From positions 1 through 31,532 of the forward strand of contig VBBE01000028.1 of assembly GCA_005884605.1 (NCBI GenBank): a stretch of 31,532 bases of DNA. Reading direction: 5' to 3'. Each line of letters opens with the position of its first letter. Position 1 is the first letter of the stretch. The notes under the pieces are model-generated. The model saw only the letters and a program-made list of their open reading frames with translations. It had not been told where the DNA came from and did not search any database. Shown here piece after piece: positions 1 through 8,316 of the stretch. Made by a program: the position numbers and the translations under genes. The DNA is from Candidatus Bathyarchaeota archaeon (GTDB lineage: Archaea > Thermoproteota > Bathyarchaeia > 40CM-2-53-6).

Positions 1-1
1 C

Positions 2-1189
2 CGCTATCTTTACTCACAGCCCCGCGACGAGTCCTGGCTAGTCTTTCTCCCCACGAGGCGGCTAGTCGAAAAGTATGCCAGCAGCTATCGGGGCGTCTAT
101 ATTCACGGAGGCCTTGAAGGCTCGGAAATCAATAGGATCCAGCGCCGAGCCGAGCTCGACAAGAATCTGAGAATCTTTGCAACAAACGTGATCGCTTCTT
201 CCGTGAACATCTACGTGGACAACGTGTTGATTTTTGATGACGTGATTGACAGCAAGGACAAGCTAGGTCAAAAGACCCTACACTACACGAGTATCGACAA
301 CAACTCTCTATTACAGATGATAGGCAGAATCGGACGCTTCAAGCCAGGCCGAGCCGTCATCCTTAGTGACACGCCCCTTCCAAAGAAGATCAACCCGATA
401 CCTGTGCGCAAAGCTCTCGAAACCGAGACCCCGTTTGACTTAGTGCTCCTCATGTCAAAGTATGGCCTCAAACTCTCCGAGCTAGAGTTCATGTCAAAGG
501 TAGACCATCGCGAGGTCGCCTTCGCAGACAACTGGCTCATCGAGATTGGAGCAATAGACCGGCAAAGTAAGACTACCTGGAAGGGGCTCTTGATGAGCGA
601 AATCCCATACGAGCCTGACTTTGCACACATGATTTCCAGCGCTCTAATCTCCGGAGATTATGATATGGCAAGGTGGCTCCTAGCCAGCGGCGCGTTCGGT
701 GACTCGCTCAACCACGCTTACAAGTCAGAGAGGGAACGCCAGGCTCGCCGGTTCCTGTACGGCTTCGACAATACAAATGAGCTTAACATCAAAGCGCACC
801 TTCTCAAAGGCTACGCGGAGGACAACGACGGATCATTCGTCTCAAAGCTGGTCGCGAACGGACTCTTCCCCGGATTCGTGGAGGAAGCGTGGAAGAACCA
901 TGAAGCAGCTAGAGAAGCGCTGAATGACCTGCTCAGTGCGTCAAAGAAGAGACCCATACTCAAAGAGGTCGTGGTAGACGCTGATCCAATCAAACTCAAG
1001 CCATACCTCGAAAACTGCTTATCGTTCGAAAGATTCGGGCCACACGAAAGAAAAGGCCACGAATTCAAGGAAATGAGCATCGAAGGACCGTTCTATGCAA
1101 GAGCCTTGACGATAAACTACAGACGCATACTGTTCGACATAATCGCGATGACCTCTGCGAGGAAGCGTCGCCGACAAGCCAGGCGATAA
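2..1189 (+). CDS. DEAH-like superfamily 2 helicase, C-terminal part (5' truncated)
   Basis: The frame is open from base 2, so the gene begins outside the window; about 395 C-terminal residues are visible. They start in the second RecA-like domain. A motif IV-like stretch (VFLPTRRLVEKYA) is followed by IHGGLEG, then a motif V-like ATNVIASSVNI, then a motif VI-like QMIGRIGRFKPG. The tail after the RecA fold is mostly helical, as in the winged-helix and HA2-like regions of DEAH/HrpA-type RNA helicases, and ends in a basic tail (ARKRRRQARR). Motif VI normally reads QRxGRxGR; here the first Arg is Met and Arg-x-Gly-Arg is RIGR, so it is divergent. Motifs I-III are not in view, so ATP hydrolysis and the RNA or DNA preference cannot be judged. 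An ATG at 188 lies inside motif V and is not the true start. Family placement is fairly sure; the subfamily is not. Confidence 0.75.
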   Translation, partial: RYLYSQPRDESWLVFLPTRRLVEKYASSYRGVYIHGGLEGSEINRIQRRAELDKNLRIFATNVIASSVNIYVDNVLIFDDVIDSKDKLGQKTLHYTSIDNNSLLQMIGRIGRFKPGRAVILSDTPLPKKINPIPVRKALETETPFDLVLLMSKYGLKLSELEFMSKVDHREVAFADNWLIEIGAIDRQSKTTWKGLLMSEIPYEPDFAHMISSALISGDYDMARWLLASGAFGDSLNHAYKSERERQARRFLYGFDNTNELNIKAHLLKGYAEDNDGSFVSKLVANGLFPGFVEEAWKNHEAAREALNDLLSASKKRPILKEVVVDADPIKLKPYLENCLSFERFGPHERKGHEFKEMSIEGPFYARALTINYRRILFDIIAMTSARKRRRQARR

Positions 1190-1334
1190 AACCGGGAATC
1201 AATGTAAACATCGATCAGGCCCGCGCCAACTACATAGTGGCGAGTGATTAATTTGAGTTAATCGGGGCCTGTTTCGGGCTATGCTACTGATCGGATAGTG
1301 GAGAACCCCGACGTCCTCGCACAATTCTAGACAC

Positions 1335-1344
1335 GCTAAAAAGG
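1335..1344 (+). promoter_or_regulatory. Possible box A (TATA-like) for the secreted protein at 1367
   Basis: GCTAAAAAGG is centred about 26 nt upstream of the GTG at 1367. That is the spacing expected of an archaeal TATA box for a leaderless transcript. No Shine-Dalgarno sequence precedes the GTG. Assigned by eye. Confidence 0.35.
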
Positions 1345-1366
1345 TGGGACCTAAAACTTATCCTAG

Positions 1367-1915
1367 GTGGCCCGATTGAGGTTTCGACTTGGGAGCATAG
1401 TGCTCATTGTTTTGTTCTTGTGTTCAACATTACTCTCATCTCCGGTCACGGCTCAGACACAAGCCGGACCCGGACAATACAACGCCTGTAATTTTCTGAC
1501 TTCACTGATGAATTCAAACATCGGACTGTTGGCAGAGACGCGTGGTTCTCAGAAGTACAATGTAGCAAGTGACAATCTACTCGCGTACAATGCTCTGATC
1601 ATTATCTGTAAAGGCGTGTATGCTAGCTGGGGCGGAACAATCAATGCTTCCATCACCGGTCACTGCTGTGATCGCGGATACGACAATATGCACGAGGCAA
1701 CACTCGGCATCCCGATAAGACTGCCCGTAGCGGCTACGAACACTTACAATGTAACCATGCGTTTTCAATACTACACGGCGAGAATCTATTATGAGAATCA
1801 TAATAGGACCGGCTTTCTCTCAGATGCCCAGTATGGAGACGTGGCAGCGTACACTGCACTAGAACTAGAGCGAGAAGGAAACCATACGGTCGATGGCTTG
1901 CCACCCGCTACTTGA
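1367..1915 (+). CDS. Secreted protein of unknown function
   Basis: 182 residues from a GTG start. The N-terminus is a clear Sec signal: basic MARLRFR, a hydrophobic core at about residues 9-24, then a small-residue cleavage region ending near VTAQ (about 28-30). The mature part of about 150 residues is polar. It contains three close cysteines (CNFL near 41, IICKG near 81, HCCDRG near 99-100) and several N-x-S/T sequons (NAS, NVT, NRT, NHT), compatible with an extracellular glycosylated archaeal protein. I recognise no catalytic motif. It stands alone, convergent with the pirin gene downstream. The spacing of the upstream A/T box supports the GTG; a TTG four codons later is the alternative. 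Confidence 0.65.
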   Translation: MARLRFRLGSIVLIVLFLCSTLLSSPVTAQTQAGPGQYNACNFLTSLMNSNIGLLAETRGSQKYNVASDNLLAYNALIIICKGVYASWGGTINASITGHCCDRGYDNMHEATLGIPIRLPVAATNTYNVTMRFQYYTARIYYENHNRTGFLSDAQYGDVAAYTALELEREGNHTVDGLPPAT

Positions 1916-1936
1916 GCTCAAACGAGACCCTCTCTT

Positions 1937-1973
1937 TTACTCACTCCGGAGAAAGGACACCCGTCGTGAGTAA
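1937..1973. terminator. Inverted repeat between convergent genes, possible bidirectional terminator
   Basis: TTACTCAC at 1937-1944 and GTGAGTAA at 1966-1973 are perfect 8-bp inverted arms separated by 21 nt. They lie in the 131-bp gap between the convergent secreted-protein and pirin genes, preceded by a pyrimidine-rich CTCTCTTTT tract. The position fits a shared 3'-end structure. Function is inferred. Confidence 0.35.
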
Positions 1974-2046
1974 TTCGCGACTGACGGGCTTTGACACTTC
2001 ACCCAATCAAGCCTTAGGATGACCTCTTGGCTCTGGGTGGAAGAGC

Positions 2047-2808
2047 TTAGTGTGTCGGCCAGCCTTTTGTCAAGTTGACTTCGAGTAGCAAAAGCTCGGC
2101 TTCCTCCTCTGCTGTGGTCGTGACGATCCCTTGTCCTCGTATTTCTGCTGCGTTGAGAGTTGGAAGTTGCTTATCGCCTACATGGACGGGTCCGCCTTCG
2201 AGGACGTAGAGGTATAATCCATGACCGTCTCTCAGTTCATAGTTGATCTTGTGTCCTGGTTGTAGGAATGAGGCGAGGACTGCGCCGTCGGCTCTGAGCG
2301 GGAGCGTCTCCGGACTCTTGTAAGCCACCAATGGAAGCCATTGGTTGGTTCTTTCTGATCGATCTACTTCTTGTTGTTCTACGGAGGGTGTCATGTTGAG
2401 CTGTTCGGGATTGTACCATATCTGGATGAAGCGCATGGGAATATCTCTTCGATTGTTGATCTCTGAATGGTACATTCCACGGCCCACGGTGGTGTGTTGT
2501 ACTCCTCCCTTGTGGAGAACGCCGCCCTTACCACGCTCGTCCTCATGACGAAACTCTCCCTCGATGACATATGTGACAACCTCATTCTGAGTATGAGGAT
2601 GCAAAGGCCAAACAGCACCCGGACTCAACGTATCATCATTTAGGACCCGAAGATTTCCGAAACCATTGTGTAAGGGGCTGTTGTACGTGTCGAAGGAAAA
2701 ATGCCACCGACCACGAAAAGTCCCATCCTGAATCCTACCGGAGGCCTGATACAGGGTGTTAGTGGGCCGGACTGTTGTTTTGAGGTCTGCAGTTTTCTGT
2801 GAGGACAA
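2047..2808 (-). CDS. Pirin family protein (bicupin)
   Basis: 253 residues, a usual length for a pirin. The N-terminal cupin carries the metal-binding set HPH (H70, H72) and HSE (H114, E116), matching the 3-His/1-Glu site of human pirin and bacterial YhhW. The second cupin (about 150-245) is less conserved. Other family signs are NPLHNGFGNLR-like (SPLHNGFGNLRV) and EVVTYVIEGEFRHED. Homologues include quercetinases and redox-sensing regulators; the substrate cannot be told from sequence. The start read here is TTG at 2808; an A/T box (CCTAAATATC on the minus strand, 2838-2847) lies about 35 nt upstream. It is monocistronic, next to a divergent repeat-bearing gap. Confidence 0.9.
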   Translation of the reverse strand: MSSQKTADLKTTVRPTNTLYQASGRIQDGTFRGRWHFSFDTYNSPLHNGFGNLRVLNDDTLSPGAVWPLHPHTQNEVVTYVIEGEFRHEDERGKGGVLHKGGVQHTTVGRGMYHSEINNRRDIPMRFIQIWYNPEQLNMTPSVEQQEVDRSERTNQWLPLVAYKSPETLPLRADGAVLASFLQPGHKINYELRDGHGLYLYVLEGGPVHVGDKQLPTLNAAEIRGQGIVTTTAEEEAELLLLEVNLTKGWPTH

Positions 2809-2885
2809 GAATGTGTGGAGTTGCCGCGGCCAAGGCCGATATTTAGGATTTCTACAGACTTAACCTAAGAACTGGAAAGAGCAAA

Positions 2886-2911
2886 ATCGCCCGTTATCAG
2901 CCCTGATCTCG
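2886..2911. repeat. Dispersed repeat core, copy A
   Basis: This 26-bp stretch matches 9854-9879 at 24 of 26 positions (CG instead of TA in the middle). It contains the palindrome ATCAGCCCTGAT. It sits in the gap between the pirin start and the TfoX-like stop. It is the single-core member of a family also present near 9.85 kb and 22.55 kb. Confidence 0.6.
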
Positions 2912-2938
2912 CGTATCTTGAATCCTCTGATTCAGGAT

Positions 2939-3331
2939 CTACGTCTTTCCATGGGTTGAGAAAGCCTCTTCGTATCTCTTCTTAACGAAGGGCAAGACGG
3001 ATCCTACATCCTTAGGTCCACTCAACGGTGTCACCCAGAGCCTGCCAGTCTGTCCTGCCATTTCAAACGGCTTCCCACCAAACTTCTCCTTCAGTTCCTT
3101 CTGGTCTTTTTCCGAGAGCTTCATTACGACAATTCCGTTCGTCACGAGGAAACCGATGACCTTCCGGTCGTAAAAGTAGCAGAGGCAGCCCATCATCGGT
3201 CTTGAACTCACTCCCTTCCAAGTCAGAGCTTCATCTTCGAACGCTTTCCGAATCTCGACCATCTTTTCTTCGTCATAATACTTCAAACAATCACCGCAGA
3301 GTTGATCAAAATGGGAGTTCTTCCGGTTCAT
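2939..3331 (-). CDS. TfoX N-terminal-domain-like protein
   Basis: 130 residues from ATG. Residues about 40-125 follow the TfoX-N/YjbR pattern: SRPMMGCLCYF, a hydrophobic strand GFLVTNGIVVMKLS, then GKPFEM and a C-terminal helix PFVKKRYEEAF. In this family FGG...G near the start and KPF...E near the end are typical. The N-terminus adds a CGDC motif (about 12-15) that is unusual for the domain and could bind metal or be redox active. TfoX-N proteins occur widely as small stand-alone proteins of unclear role; the competence function of proteobacterial TfoX should not be transferred. A GTTATAAC box at 3349-3356 lies just over 20 nt upstream of the ATG, suggesting a nearly leaderless mRNA. Confidence 0.75.
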   Translation of the reverse strand: MNRKNSHFDQLCGDCLKYYDEEKMVEIRKAFEDEALTWKGVSSRPMMGCLCYFYDRKVIGFLVTNGIVVMKLSEKDQKELKEKFGGKPFEMAGQTGRLWVTPLSGPKDVGSVLPFVKKRYEEAFSTHGKT

Positions 3332-4011
3332 GCGTTTACGACAGAACTGTTATAACTATTCATGGGCGAAAACATCCTTGGAACGATGGTTTCGGCTAGT
3401 ATACCCGATTCCACAGGTCATCGAGGCCTATCTCAAGGCAAGGAAGGCGTTTTTTTCATGATACTCCTTCTCAGCACCGAGAGAGAATCAACTTCGACGG
3501 CCAATGTGGGCGACCGTGAAACAGACCCGTTGCTGGAAGCGACCGGATTGAACTCTGAACCAGCCTCCTACCAGTTCACTACCGGCATCAACTTCGATCA
3601 GTAGCCCTTTCGCCCGTCCGACGTGGCCGGGTTGACAGATCCAAAGAATCAGGGGAGCAATGGCTCTGCTGACTTCTCGGAAGAGGCGTTCGTTCGAGCG
3701 GAGCCTGCCCAGTCCACACGAGGATCAAGTGGGCTCTGGTTACCAGAACGGACCTCGCGACCGTGAAGTATGATGCAGCCTATACGAGCGTTGACCCGTA
3801 TTGGTAGGTTGCCGAGGAACTCGCTCACACAACAGAGTCTGGTTCTTCGTCGCTGTGAGATTTCCGTAGTCGCGATTCCCGGACGAATCTCGGCACGAAA
3901 AGTAGGTTCAAGACAGAAAATGGAATCATCAAACAGGATCACAACTTCCTGTACCAGACTCCACTTCCTGTGCAAAGTCGGGCCTGACCGACCTCCTGGA
4001 GCTGAGCAGTC
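3332..4011. other. 680-bp stretch without an intact gene
   Basis: Short open frames exist on the plus strand (3362-3604, 80 codons; 3770-4015, 81 codons), but neither resembles a known family or has convincing start signals. The frames break repeatedly. Protein-like fragments in different plus frames (for example ATVKYDAAYTSVDPYW ending at a TAG near 3810) hint at a decayed gene upstream of the propeller genes, but I cannot name it. Confidence 0.4.
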
Positions 4012-5751
4012 ATGAGCAGAAAATCCAGCCTCTCTAGTCTCGGCTGGGCAGCATCCGTTGTCACGATCATTCTTGGCCTGCTGCTACTTGTGAGTCCGTC
4101 CTCCGTCTTTCGACTTCACACCGTTGGAAACAGCGCTCTGATGAGAGCGTCGATTCTTGCCCTACCTTGGGCTTGGCTCGGAGCAATCTACGCGATTCCC
4201 CTCGTCTGGCTACTTCTTGTCGGATGGATCCTCGGACTCTTCGTAGCAATTGGCATGTTCTCGAAAAAGCGCACGCCAAGACGGACAGAAGCCGAACGAA
4301 CCTACGAACATTACCCACACAAGAAAGGCCCAGCCAACCACCGCAAATCCCACATACGCTCCCTCACCGCAGTCTTAGCAGTCGCCATGATAGTTCTCGC
4401 CGTAAGCGGAATGACAATATTCCTCGTCCCACCAACAGCATCCAACCCTGGTCAGGGACATGGCCCTGGAGGATCAGGCCAAGGAAATGCCGGCGGCGCA
4501 AGTCTATCCAGCCTCTCAACCGGCCAATCCCAAGTCGATCAGATCTCAGACCCGAAAGGTCTCGGATACAGCGGGCAGAGAAAGATGGCAATTGACAGCG
4601 CCGGCAACACGTACATTGCCTACCGAAAACCACCCCCAGGACTCACCGAAAGCGAGATCTACGTGGCAGTATCCAAAGACAACGGCAAGACATGGACCGA
4701 CCTCGGCGGAGGCTCGGTTGCTATCGTCAACGCGCCACCATTAGTGTCCGGCACCACTCAGGGGGGTGGAACAGGAACGGACCAGAGGGTTCCATCGATC
4801 GTGATCGACTCGAAAAACCAGGTTCACGTCGTCTGGTACGGACGCGACCAAGTCTACACTGGCGCCAATGAAAGACAGGTAAAATATTCCATGTGGAACG
4901 GGATGGCATGGTTGCCCTGGATCAACATATCCCCCGTCCTAGGGTATTCTGGAAGCACATACTGGCAAGAGCATCCGGTGATAGTCGTCGGCAAGAATGA
5001 CGTGCTGCACGTTCTCTGGGAAGGAGCTGACTCCGGCAGCGCAGGCGTACAGCAAATAAAACACTCCATGTCAACAGACGGCGGATACACTTGGACTAAT
5101 TGGGAAAATATCGCTCCCGTAGATCAATCCGGGCAGAGCCGACCAGACGCCGTTGTTGATCAGAACGGAAACGTCTTCGTCGCATGGTACGGAGGAGTAT
5201 CTGGCACAACCGGAACACGCATCAAATACACGCGATGGAATATTGGTACAGCAACCTGGGACCCAGTCCAGATAGTAGCAGGCATCGAAGGATACAACCA
5301 GAAACACGTCAGCCTTGGAATCGACCAGTCAAACACTTTGCGGCTGATCTGGGACGGACCCGACAGCAGTCATTCTAACTCTCTCGTCAAATATTCAAGC
5401 CTAAACCTGAACCTCTCATCTCCATCATGGTCAGCATGGACCAACATCAACGCGGGAACAGCACTCAACCAGTCTGACCCGATAATCAGTATCGGCCCAG
5501 CAATGGTCCTAGTCGCCTGGCAGGAATGGTCGGGCACCGACTCATTTATTGCAACAAACGCATCGGTTTTCATAATGATAATAGGAGTCGGCCAATCCAA
5601 GACACCGCTGGGAAACAGCTTCTCGGCGAACAACAAGTGGCCCATAATGACGGAAGATTCATCTGGCGGAATCGTCCGCATAGGATGGCTGAGCGGGCAA
5701 GGGGCACCCTATACAATTTGCTACGGCCAGACTTCTCTAAAACCCTTCTAG
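4012..5751 (+). CDS. Membrane-anchored beta-propeller protein (BNR/Asp-box repeats)
   Basis: 579 residues from ATG. About three hydrophobic segments occupy the N-terminus (roughly 12-34, 58-82 and 117-139), with a basic stretch at 84-115 between the second and third. A Gly-rich linker (about 145-165) leads to a C-terminal domain of about 400 residues built of repeated beta units. Asp-box motifs S-x-D-x-G-x-T-W occur at 221-228 (SKDNGKTW) and 354-361 (STDGGYTW), with recurring HVVWYG, LHVLWEG, VFVAWYGG strands. This is a sialidase/BNR-type propeller exposed outside the cell. No sialidase arginine triad is evident, so binding or adhesion is more likely than hydrolysis (inference). A paralogue follows after 13 bp, apparently co-transcribed. 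Confidence 0.85.
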   Translation: MSRKSSLSSLGWAASVVTIILGLLLLVSPSSVFRLHTVGNSALMRASILALPWAWLGAIYAIPLVWLLLVGWILGLFVAIGMFSKKRTPRRTEAERTYEHYPHKKGPANHRKSHIRSLTAVLAVAMIVLAVSGMTIFLVPPTASNPGQGHGPGGSGQGNAGGASLSSLSTGQSQVDQISDPKGLGYSGQRKMAIDSAGNTYIAYRKPPPGLTESEIYVAVSKDNGKTWTDLGGGSVAIVNAPPLVSGTTQGGGTGTDQRVPSIVIDSKNQVHVVWYGRDQVYTGANERQVKYSMWNGMAWLPWINISPVLGYSGSTYWQEHPVIVVGKNDVLHVLWEGADSGSAGVQQIKHSMSTDGGYTWTNWENIAPVDQSGQSRPDAVVDQNGNVFVAWYGGVSGTTGTRIKYTRWNIGTATWDPVQIVAGIEGYNQKHVSLGIDQSNTLRLIWDGPDSSHSNSLVKYSSLNLNLSSPSWSAWTNINAGTALNQSDPIISIGPAMVLVAWQEWSGTDSFIATNASVFIMIIGVGQSKTPLGNSFSANNKWPIMTEDSSGGIVRIGWLSGQGAPYTICYGQTSLKPF

Positions 5752-5764
5752 GATTTCCAGCCTA

Positions 5765-7014
5765 GTGGAGGACACGTTGACCTCCCGAGCCCAGAAACAG
5801 AAAGGGCCGAGATGGAAAGACATCACCCTTGCAACAACCACCATGGTTGTTGTCCTTCTTCTCATCGTTGTCATCCAAGTGGCAACCCAAGCACCCGTGA
5901 ATAAAACCGCACAAGGAACTGATATCGGAAACAGAGTCTCATCAACAACTGACTGGCAGGGCCTAGCTTGGGGACAGACTTGGAAACTGGCGCAAAGCAG
6001 TAACGGAACCCTCTATGTCGCCTATAGATCGCAGGAAAGAGGAGGACAGGGGTACAAGGCCTTCGTAGACTTCTCGAAAGACAATGGCATCACCTGGACG
6101 CATTTAGGGAATGGACCCATTCTTCCTGGGGTGCAGATACAACGGGTCCCATTGCTGACCCAACTCACTGGCAGGAACACCCGGATATCCTCGTCGACCG
6201 GTCTAACCCCATGCGCTTGTACGTAGTCTGGGAGGGAACCGACAAAGTCGACCTTGCAATTCGCAACTGCAGGTCGACAAACTGCGACACTCCAATGTTC
6301 ACGGTTTCCACCGACGCGGGAAACACTTGGTCCTCTGTCCCCGGGGGTCTCAACGGCACCTACTACAAACTCGCTCAGCCAAATGCACAATCACACTCCC
6401 GACCATGCATAGTGCAGGACTCAAACGGAGCACTCCACGTCGCATGGTATGGAAGTGATCCCGGACAGGGTGGAAACAGTCGCATCCATTACGTAACATC
6501 CGCCGACGACGGCGCAACTTGGTCCTCGGAGACAGCGCCTTTGCCCATAAGTTACGGGCGAGATCAGCGTTTCCCTAGTATGACTGCTGATTCTCGCGGA
6601 AGGGTGTACATTGTGTGGAAGGAAGAGAATGTCATATTGTCGCAAAACCAGACTTTATTCTCATTTCTGTACGGAGGAGCGTGGTCCACACCAGCCGTGG
6701 TTCATCCTGACCAAGAGAATCAGTTGAACCCGGCAGTTCAGGTCGACGACCAGGGAAGCGTGTACATAGGATGGAACACGGGTGGACCTTTTGACTGGTC
6801 GGGCGATCCCCCCAGCATGTTCGACGGGTCGCAAATTTGGGTGGCAAAGCTCAATGGAACCTCGTGGTTCGCAAGACAAGTGACGAATTTCGCGACGAAC
6901 CGTTTCGTAAGCTTCCCGGTCGGCCCAATGAAACCTTCAACTGTCCAGATGGTATGGGTTGAAGGGAACTCACCCAAGCCTTACACGATCAAGTACACCT
7001 CTTTCAGCTTCTGA
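5765..7014 (+). pseudogene. Second membrane-anchored BNR beta-propeller, frameshifted
   Basis: Two overlapping frames make one protein of about 416 residues. The first runs from GTG at 5765 (frame 2) to a TAG near 6226. The true continuation is in frame 1 and ends at 7014. The switch lies at the CCC run 6148-6150: one extra C would restore VP-IADPTHWQEHPDILVD, which aligns with YWQEHPVIVVGKND of the upstream paralogue. The protein has one N-terminal membrane anchor (about 20-40) and Asp boxes SKDNGITW, STDAGNTW and SADDGATW. Unlike its neighbour it lacks the extra helices. A one-base loss in a C run may be a sequencing error, in which case the gene is intact; otherwise it is a pseudogene with a still well-preserved downstream frame. 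Confidence 0.8.
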
Positions 7015-7104
7015 CACTTTCTCTGTCTTTTGCAAACGGACGAGGTTGAGGCCTTACCGGGATAGTCGGCTGGAAAATAGTTGGTTACGACACTTGGAAA
7101 CGGT

Positions 7105-8316
7105 TCAGTGAATGGGTTTCGGGGAGTTTCTGGTTCCTACCCACCCTTGCCTGTTCATGGTTGCTAAGGAGAAGATTTTCACGGGCACCATTAGGAATAG
7201 CATCACAAACGTCATGACTATTGCTAAGGATACGTCCTTTGGAACTCTTCGAAGATGGCTGATTCCCTTGAAGGAGCGGCCGCCTATGGACGCGACAAGC
7301 CAGACTAGGGGGAGGTTGAAGGCGATACCGAATACGGTGGTCGCTGTTCCAGGGCTCGTCAGCGCGAGGTACGCGGTTGCTAGGGCACCGATCGCGAGGG
7401 TGTACGGTGTTATCGTGGCGTGGAACATGCTGACTGGAAGTATCCAACTTTTTTGCCAGATCCAGCCTTGCCAGAAGGCTCGCAGGTTGCCCCTGTAGCT
7501 GTTTCTGCTCCAACGAATCTTCCTCCGGACGAAGTTGCTGAGTCTTCCAGAGTAGACGGTGCGGGCTTGGGCGGTGCTCTGATAGACCGTCTTGTAACCC
7601 CTTGAGAGTAGGAGATGGGTCAGCCGCAGATCGTCTCCGCCTACGCAGATCTTGCCTAGGAAAGTCTCTCCGGTAAGCTCAGGAAGGATAGGGAGTAATA
7701 GTGATCTACGGTATGCGGCGGTTCTACCTGATAGACAGTTTACAACTCCATCGACGGACATTCCGGGGACGAAATCTATGTATCTCAGATCTAGTAGCCA
7801 GTTTTCGATCCTCCATATTATTGATTTCTGAAAGTCCTCAACGTTCTGTTTGGCTCCAACCCCACCTACTTCGGGATCGTTGAAAGGCCTCAGAATCTCC
7901 CCAAGCAGATTCTCAGCCCAAGTTGTGTCGCTATCAGAAAGGACGACAATCTCTCCAGTAGCCTCTCGAATCCCCCAAGCGAGGGCAGGTCGTTTCCCTG
8001 GCTCGTCTGTAATTATCAGCTTGACCTTCGGATATTTCGGAAACGGGAAATTTTTCCGAATGTTTTCGATGTTTCTTGTATCCCCGCTGTCGACCACGAG
8101 GATGACTTCGCCTACGTTATTTGCAATGTACGATTTGATCGCTCGGCGCAAAACTTCGGGATCTTCCATGTACACCGGCACAACCACGGAGGTTGTAGCG
8201 GTGTAGCTTCCTTGAAACGGTCTGTAGTTTGTTCCGTAGAGTCTTCGAATCCCCCAAAGGCTCCAGGTGATTATTCCAATGATGCCAAGTGGTATGAAGG
8301 GAAGAACGCTAGGCAT
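7105..8316 (-). CDS. Processive family-2 glycosyltransferase, hyaluronan/chitin-synthase-like
   Basis: 403 residues from ATG. An N-terminal membrane helix (about 4-20) precedes a GT-A catalytic domain: VVVPVYMED (45-52), VVDSGDT, the metal-binding LSDSDT (D128, D130), the acceptor-base region VGGDD (225-229), and RKIRW (265-269), corresponding to the QxxRW-type motif of processive synthases. Three to four membrane segments follow (about 291-318, 325-345, 361-386), ending GWVGTRN, similar to the WGTR region of hyaluronan and related synthases. It should polymerise a UDP-sugar and extrude the chain. Its start overlaps the stop of the UDP-sugar dehydrogenase by 8 bp, so the two are translationally coupled. 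That makes a uronic-acid-containing exopolysaccharide plausible; the sugar is inferred. Confidence 0.88.
   Translation of the reverse strand: MPSVLPFIPLGIIGIITWSLWGIRRLYGTNYRPFQGSYTATTSVVVPVYMEDPEVLRRAIKSYIANNVGEVILVVDSGDTRNIENIRKNFPFPKYPKVKLIITDEPGKRPALAWGIREATGEIVVLSDSDTTWAENLLGEILRPFNDPEVGGVGAKQNVEDFQKSIIWRIENWLLDLRYIDFVPGMSVDGVVNCLSGRTAAYRRSLLLPILPELTGETFLGKICVGGDDLRLTHLLLSRGYKTVYQSTAQARTVYSGRLSNFVRRKIRWSRNSYRGNLRAFWQGWIWQKSWILPVSMFHATITPYTLAIGALATAYLALTSPGTATTVFGIAFNLPLVWLVASIGGRSFKGISHLRRVPKDVSLAIVMTFVMLFLMVPVKIFSLATMNRQGWVGTRNSPKPIH

Noticed and set aside
4167..4595. Plus frame inside the first propeller gene
   Set aside because: Overlaps the propeller in another frame and is Arg/Pro/Ser-rich without motifs.
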